64,000 nucleotides of DNA, taken from positions 186,001 through 250,000 of the forward strand of contig JAACJP010000042.1 in NCBI GenBank assembly GCA_013368375.1. The letters are read 5' to 3'. Numbering within the stretch: position 1 is the first letter of the stretch; every line of letters begins with the position of its first letter. Below, piece by piece: positions 62,075 through 64,000 of this stretch. Source of the DNA: Tricholomella constricta. Its lineage: Eukaryota; Basidiomycota; Agaricomycetes; Agaricales; Lyophyllaceae. The notes below the pieces were generated by a model. That model did not search any database. It saw only the letters and a list, made by a program, of their open reading frames with translations, and was not told where the DNA came from. Made by a program: the position numbers and the translations under genes.

Positions 62075-64000
62075 TCACACAACGGGTGGAACGTACGCCC
62101 CCGTTGTCTAGTCGTAATCGGTTCGCTCCTTTATCCGTAGAATACGCCAATACACCTAATATTGCTGCTATTCCGACGAGTGAACCGACCAACAAAGACG
62201 TACAAAACCCCTCCGACCCGACGACACCGATCGCAGTCGCTAAGCCGATCGCCCTGTCGCGTCGTGGCCTACCCCGCTGGGAAAAGCGACTTCCTAGTCG
62301 CTTCATCGCCGCTGCCTCCCCCTGCCCCAGATCCCTGTGGCTCAACGTCGAACTGGAGACCACCAACACCCAGGAGTCGCATGCCGTCACTGCCCTAGTG
62401 GACAGCGGAGCGACCGGCAGTTTTCTCAATGTCGCTTTCGTCGAGAAACACAAGCTCACGACCAAGGTGCTTAGTCAGCCATCCCCGGTTTACAATGTGG
62501 ACGGCACCCTCAACGAAGGCGGTTCGGTCTCTTGCATCGTAGAAGCTGTCTTGCGATACAACGGTCATACCGAACGAGCCGTCTTCGGGGTCACCCAGTT
62601 AGGCAAGCAAGACATGATCCTCGGGTTCAACTGGCTTAAAAACCATAACCCCGAGATCGACTGGGAGACCAAGGAGGTGAAGATGAGTCGCTGTCCGACG
62701 CAGTGCGACACCTGCAAGGACGAGGTCAAAGCCGATCGGCGCGCACGCACCAGAGTGCGCGCAGCGATCCGCGCCTGTCGAGCCGACGGTATCCCGATGA
62801 CTGAGCCCGACCTGCGAGCCCCGACCAACCCGTATGTTGAGGACAACTCTGATGAGGAGGAGTTCCTCCCCTACACCCCGATCCTGGAGGAACCTGACCC
62901 AGAGTCTGACGACTTCCTGGTGGAAACCTTCCTGAATGGCGATCGCATCTTCGCGACCGCGATCCATCCGACTCCGACCACCGAACATATTCGGGCCAGC
63001 CAAACGACATCGCAGCGACTTGCAGAAGCGCACGCTGCTAACTCCGTGCCCAGAACTTTCCGCGACGCAGTACCAACCCACCTCCACGACTTTGAAGACG
63101 TCTTCTCTAAAGTCGCATTCGATGAGCTTCCAGAGCGCAAGCAATGGGACCATGCCATCGAACTGGAGCCGGGCATGTCGCCGACGGGCACGAAGGTCTA
63201 CCCGCTCTCACCGGCAGAACAGGTCAAACTCGACGCGTTCCTCAAGGAGAACCTCGAGACAGGTCGCATCCGACCGTCCAAGTCGCCCATGGCGTCGCCG
63301 GTCTTCTTCATCAAGAAGAAGGACGGGTCGCTCCGTCTGGTTCAGGACTACCGGACGCTCAATGCGCTCACGGTGAAGAACCGATACCCGCTGCCCCTCA
63401 TTATCGAACTGGTAAATAACCTTCGTGGCGCGCGGTACTTCACCAAGTTGGACGTCCGATGGGGGTACAACAACGTCCGGATCAAGGAAGGCGACGAGTG
63501 GAAGGCAGCGTTTCGGACGAATCGCGGCCTCTTCGAGCCGCTCGTCATGTTTTTCGGCCTCACGAACAGCCCCGCCACATTTCAGACCATGATGAATGAT
63601 ATCTTCCGCGATCTGATCGCTGAAGGTGTTGTTTGCGTGTACCTCGATGACATCTTGATTTATACAAAGACGCTAGAGGAACACCGTCGGGTCGCGCGAC
63701 TGGTACTGGACCGACTCCGCGAACATCAGCTGTTCTTAAAGCCCGAGAAATGCGAATTCGAGCAGACTAAGATCGAGTATCTCGGGCTGATCATTTTGCA
63801 AGGGCAAGCGGAAATGGATCCGGTTAAAGTCGCTGGAGCGTTGGAATTGATAGAAAGATGCTAGAGATGAGACAAGAACCTTGAGTACTTCCTCACCGCG
63901 AAGAAACTCAACCGGCGTCAAGCCCAATGGTCGCTTTACCTCGCTAACTTCGACTTCGCCCTCCACCACCGTCCTGGCCGTAGCATGGGCAAACCCGACG
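62075..64000 (+). pseudogene. Pol of element 4, internal deletion, incomplete at window end
   Basis: Protease D-S-G-A-T-G near 62400 and RT with Y-L-D-D-I-L-I-Y near 63640 are intact, including the W-G-Y-N-N-V-R-I-K-E-G-D stretch that element 1 has lost. The frame ends at about 63864 in filler DNA with TGA and TAG triplets. Beyond it [10 protein letters not shown] resumes after the RNase H gap and runs to the window edge. Confidence 0.92.

Larger units (their letters stand above)
60310..64000 (+). mobile_element. Ty3/gypsy chromovirus, element 4 (5' part, runs off the window)
   Basis: Sister of element 1: gag and pol are nearly the same protein, the LTR shares tgttagg/cctaaca ends and long similar segments (431 versus 403 bp), and the gag/pol junction is identical. 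It is defective: an 8-nt net deletion shifts gag near 61630, and about 450 nt spanning the end of RT and most of RNase H are missing at about 63840-63870, replaced by a short filler. Confidence 0.95.

Overview
This window reads as nuclear DNA of an agaricomycete (basidiomycete) fungus. The gene models have many short GT-AG introns, mostly 50-65 nt. The mobile elements are fungal Ty3/gypsy chromoviruses plus an agaric-type Helitron. Several genes belong to families that are expanded in agarics (KOW/Spt5-like, JmjC-like, TET/JBP-like, DUF6593-like). No rRNA, tRNA or CRISPR array was found. All assignments come from reading the sequence and from remembered family features; no search was run.

Layout. 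1-582: 3' end of a DUF6593-like gene. 817-3798: a tandem duplication of about 1.49 kb, each copy carrying a two-exon gene for a 136-aa protein. 3.8-10.2 kb: mostly gene-poor, with a partial minus-strand gene at 8254-8881. 10186-18782: a multi-exon gene whose last exon is split by gypsy element 1 (12390-18590). 19158-21536: a 12-exon minus-strand gene for a TET/JBP-like 2OG-Fe(II) dioxygenase. 25219-40681: a 13-exon gene for a JmjC-like protein of about 1226 aa, with gypsy element 2 (27430-38398) inside intron 6. 41.4-56.2 kb: a decayed Helitron Rep-helicase-protease gene split by gypsy element 3 (43018-49927). 57212-59638: a KOW/Spt5-like gene with two homopolymer frameshifts. 59768-59978: one exon of a PMR1-type Ca2+-ATPase. 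60310-64000: the 5' part of gypsy element 4, a sister of element 1.

The three complete LTR elements all lie antisense to the transcription unit they entered, have perfect 5-bp target duplications, and leave open, correctly spliced frames when subtracted. Elements 1, 3 and 4 show a Tf1-like self-priming design: the segment next to the 5' LTR is complementary to the predicted 5' end of their own RNA, and the pairing covaries between elements 1 and 4.

Element 2 is the strangest object. Besides gag and pol, joined by an in-frame UGA-CUA, it carries a 414-aa ORF before gag and a 984-aa ORF after pol. Its whole length, coding and non-coding, is packed with short perfect inverted repeats far above chance. 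Three other reading frames in the window carry a single in-frame TGA that looks like a CGA to TGA (CpG) change.
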